Source of the DNA: Chloroflexota bacterium | GTDB taxonomy: Bacteria > Chloroflexota > Anaerolineae > J102 | Length of the DNA: 5,303 nucleotides | Direction of reading: 5' to 3' | NCBI GenBank assembly: GCA_024276255.1 | Contig: JAJRXO010000032.1 | Coordinates: forward strand, 1-5,303 | Shown here: positions 5,162 to 5,303 of the stretch, in pieces | Position numbering within the stretch: position 1 is the first letter of the stretch | Layout of the letters: every line of letters starts with the position of its first letter | Program-made: the position numbers and the translations under genes | The notes under the pieces: model-generated | Seen by the model: the letters and a program-made list of their open reading frames with translations, nothing else | What the model was told of the DNA's origin: nothing | The model's database searches: none

Positions 5162-5303
5162 CTATTTGCGGGCGCGCTTGCGGCCAGGGACCGTCTTGCG
5201 GGCGCCGCGCTTGGTGCGAGCGTTGGTGCGCGTGCGTTGGCCGTGAACCGGCAGATTCATGCGGTGACGGCGGCCACGATAGCTGCCGATCTCCTGCAAG
5301 CGC
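5162..5303 (-). CDS. rpsM: 30S ribosomal protein S13, C-terminal part (cut by window edge)
   Basis: Only the last 46 codons are inside the window; the first full codon is at 5302-5300 and the stop TAG at 5164-5162. S13 lies in the small-subunit head and contacts S19, the P-site tRNA and the intersubunit bridge to the large subunit. The visible protein reads RLQEIGSYRGRRHRMNLPVHGQ and continues RTRTNARTKRGARKTVPGRKRARK, clearly the S13 C-terminal signature and tail. The KTV.G+++ tail resembles the long tail of Thermus S13 rather than the short E. coli one. The usual LPVRGQ is LPVHGQ here. By synteny infA-rpmJ or similar genes should lie upstream, outside the window. Confidence 0.96.
   Translation of the reverse strand, partial: RLQEIGSYRGRRHRMNLPVHGQRTRTNARTKRGARKTVPGRKRARK

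Noticed and set aside
1..5303. CRISPR array, mobile element, tRNA or rRNA gene, defence system
   Set aside because: No regularly spaced repeats, transposase or integrase motifs, or tRNA cloverleaf were seen. Apart from the non-coding ends, the window is a continuous run of recognised housekeeping genes.

Overview
The window is a block of housekeeping genes, all on the minus strand, so transcription runs from the right end to the left. In order of transcription the genes are: the 3' end of rpsM (S13), rpsK (S11), rpsD (S4), rpoA (RNA polymerase alpha), rplQ (L17), truA (tRNA pseudouridine synthase), rplM (L13), rpsI (S9), and then, behind a strong terminator, a MogA/MoaB-family molybdenum cofactor gene. 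The long plus-strand reading frames are shadows of these genes in GC-rich coding DNA.

Organism (inference). The order rpsM-rpsK-rpsD-rpoA-rplQ-truA-rplM-rpsI is the arrangement of Gram-positive bacteria and Chloroflexota, not of enteric bacteria, where truA and rplM-rpsI lie elsewhere. S4 carries the four-cysteine zinc motif. Alpha has the 'GFGITLGNALRRVLLS' and 'PGAAVTS' type of N-terminal domain. L17 ends in LVE and L13 has an 'RHSGY.GG' stretch and ends in PLEL. Together with a fairly high GC content this points to a Chloroflexota member. I am moderately sure of the phylum and cannot name a genus.

Layout. Positions 5303-893 look like one long operon: gaps are 13-62 bases and truA overlaps the end of rplQ. 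It makes small- and large-subunit ribosomal proteins, the polymerase subunit that nucleates core assembly, and a tRNA-modifying enzyme, so growth-linked translation and transcription are expressed together. The promoter lies beyond the right edge. A perfect 13-bp hairpin with a short U run (803-835) ends the operon after rpsI. Positions 704-892 also hold two other hairpins and a perfect 21-bp tandem duplication just upstream of mogA. Positions 1-178 contain no supported gene, but have a 9-bp hairpin with a 5' GTAG, resembling a REP element.

Most of the window is ordinary. The items worth a second look are small: a GTG start for rpoA with a near-ideal ribosome binding site 24 bases inside the longer ATG frame; a hairpin just ahead of the rplM ribosome binding site; a start-stop AUG-UAA between the rpsD ribosome binding site and its start; the tandem repeat before mogA; the REP-like hairpin; and two substitutions at conserved positions (His in S13, Ser in MogA). 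I see no sign of a new multi-gene system.
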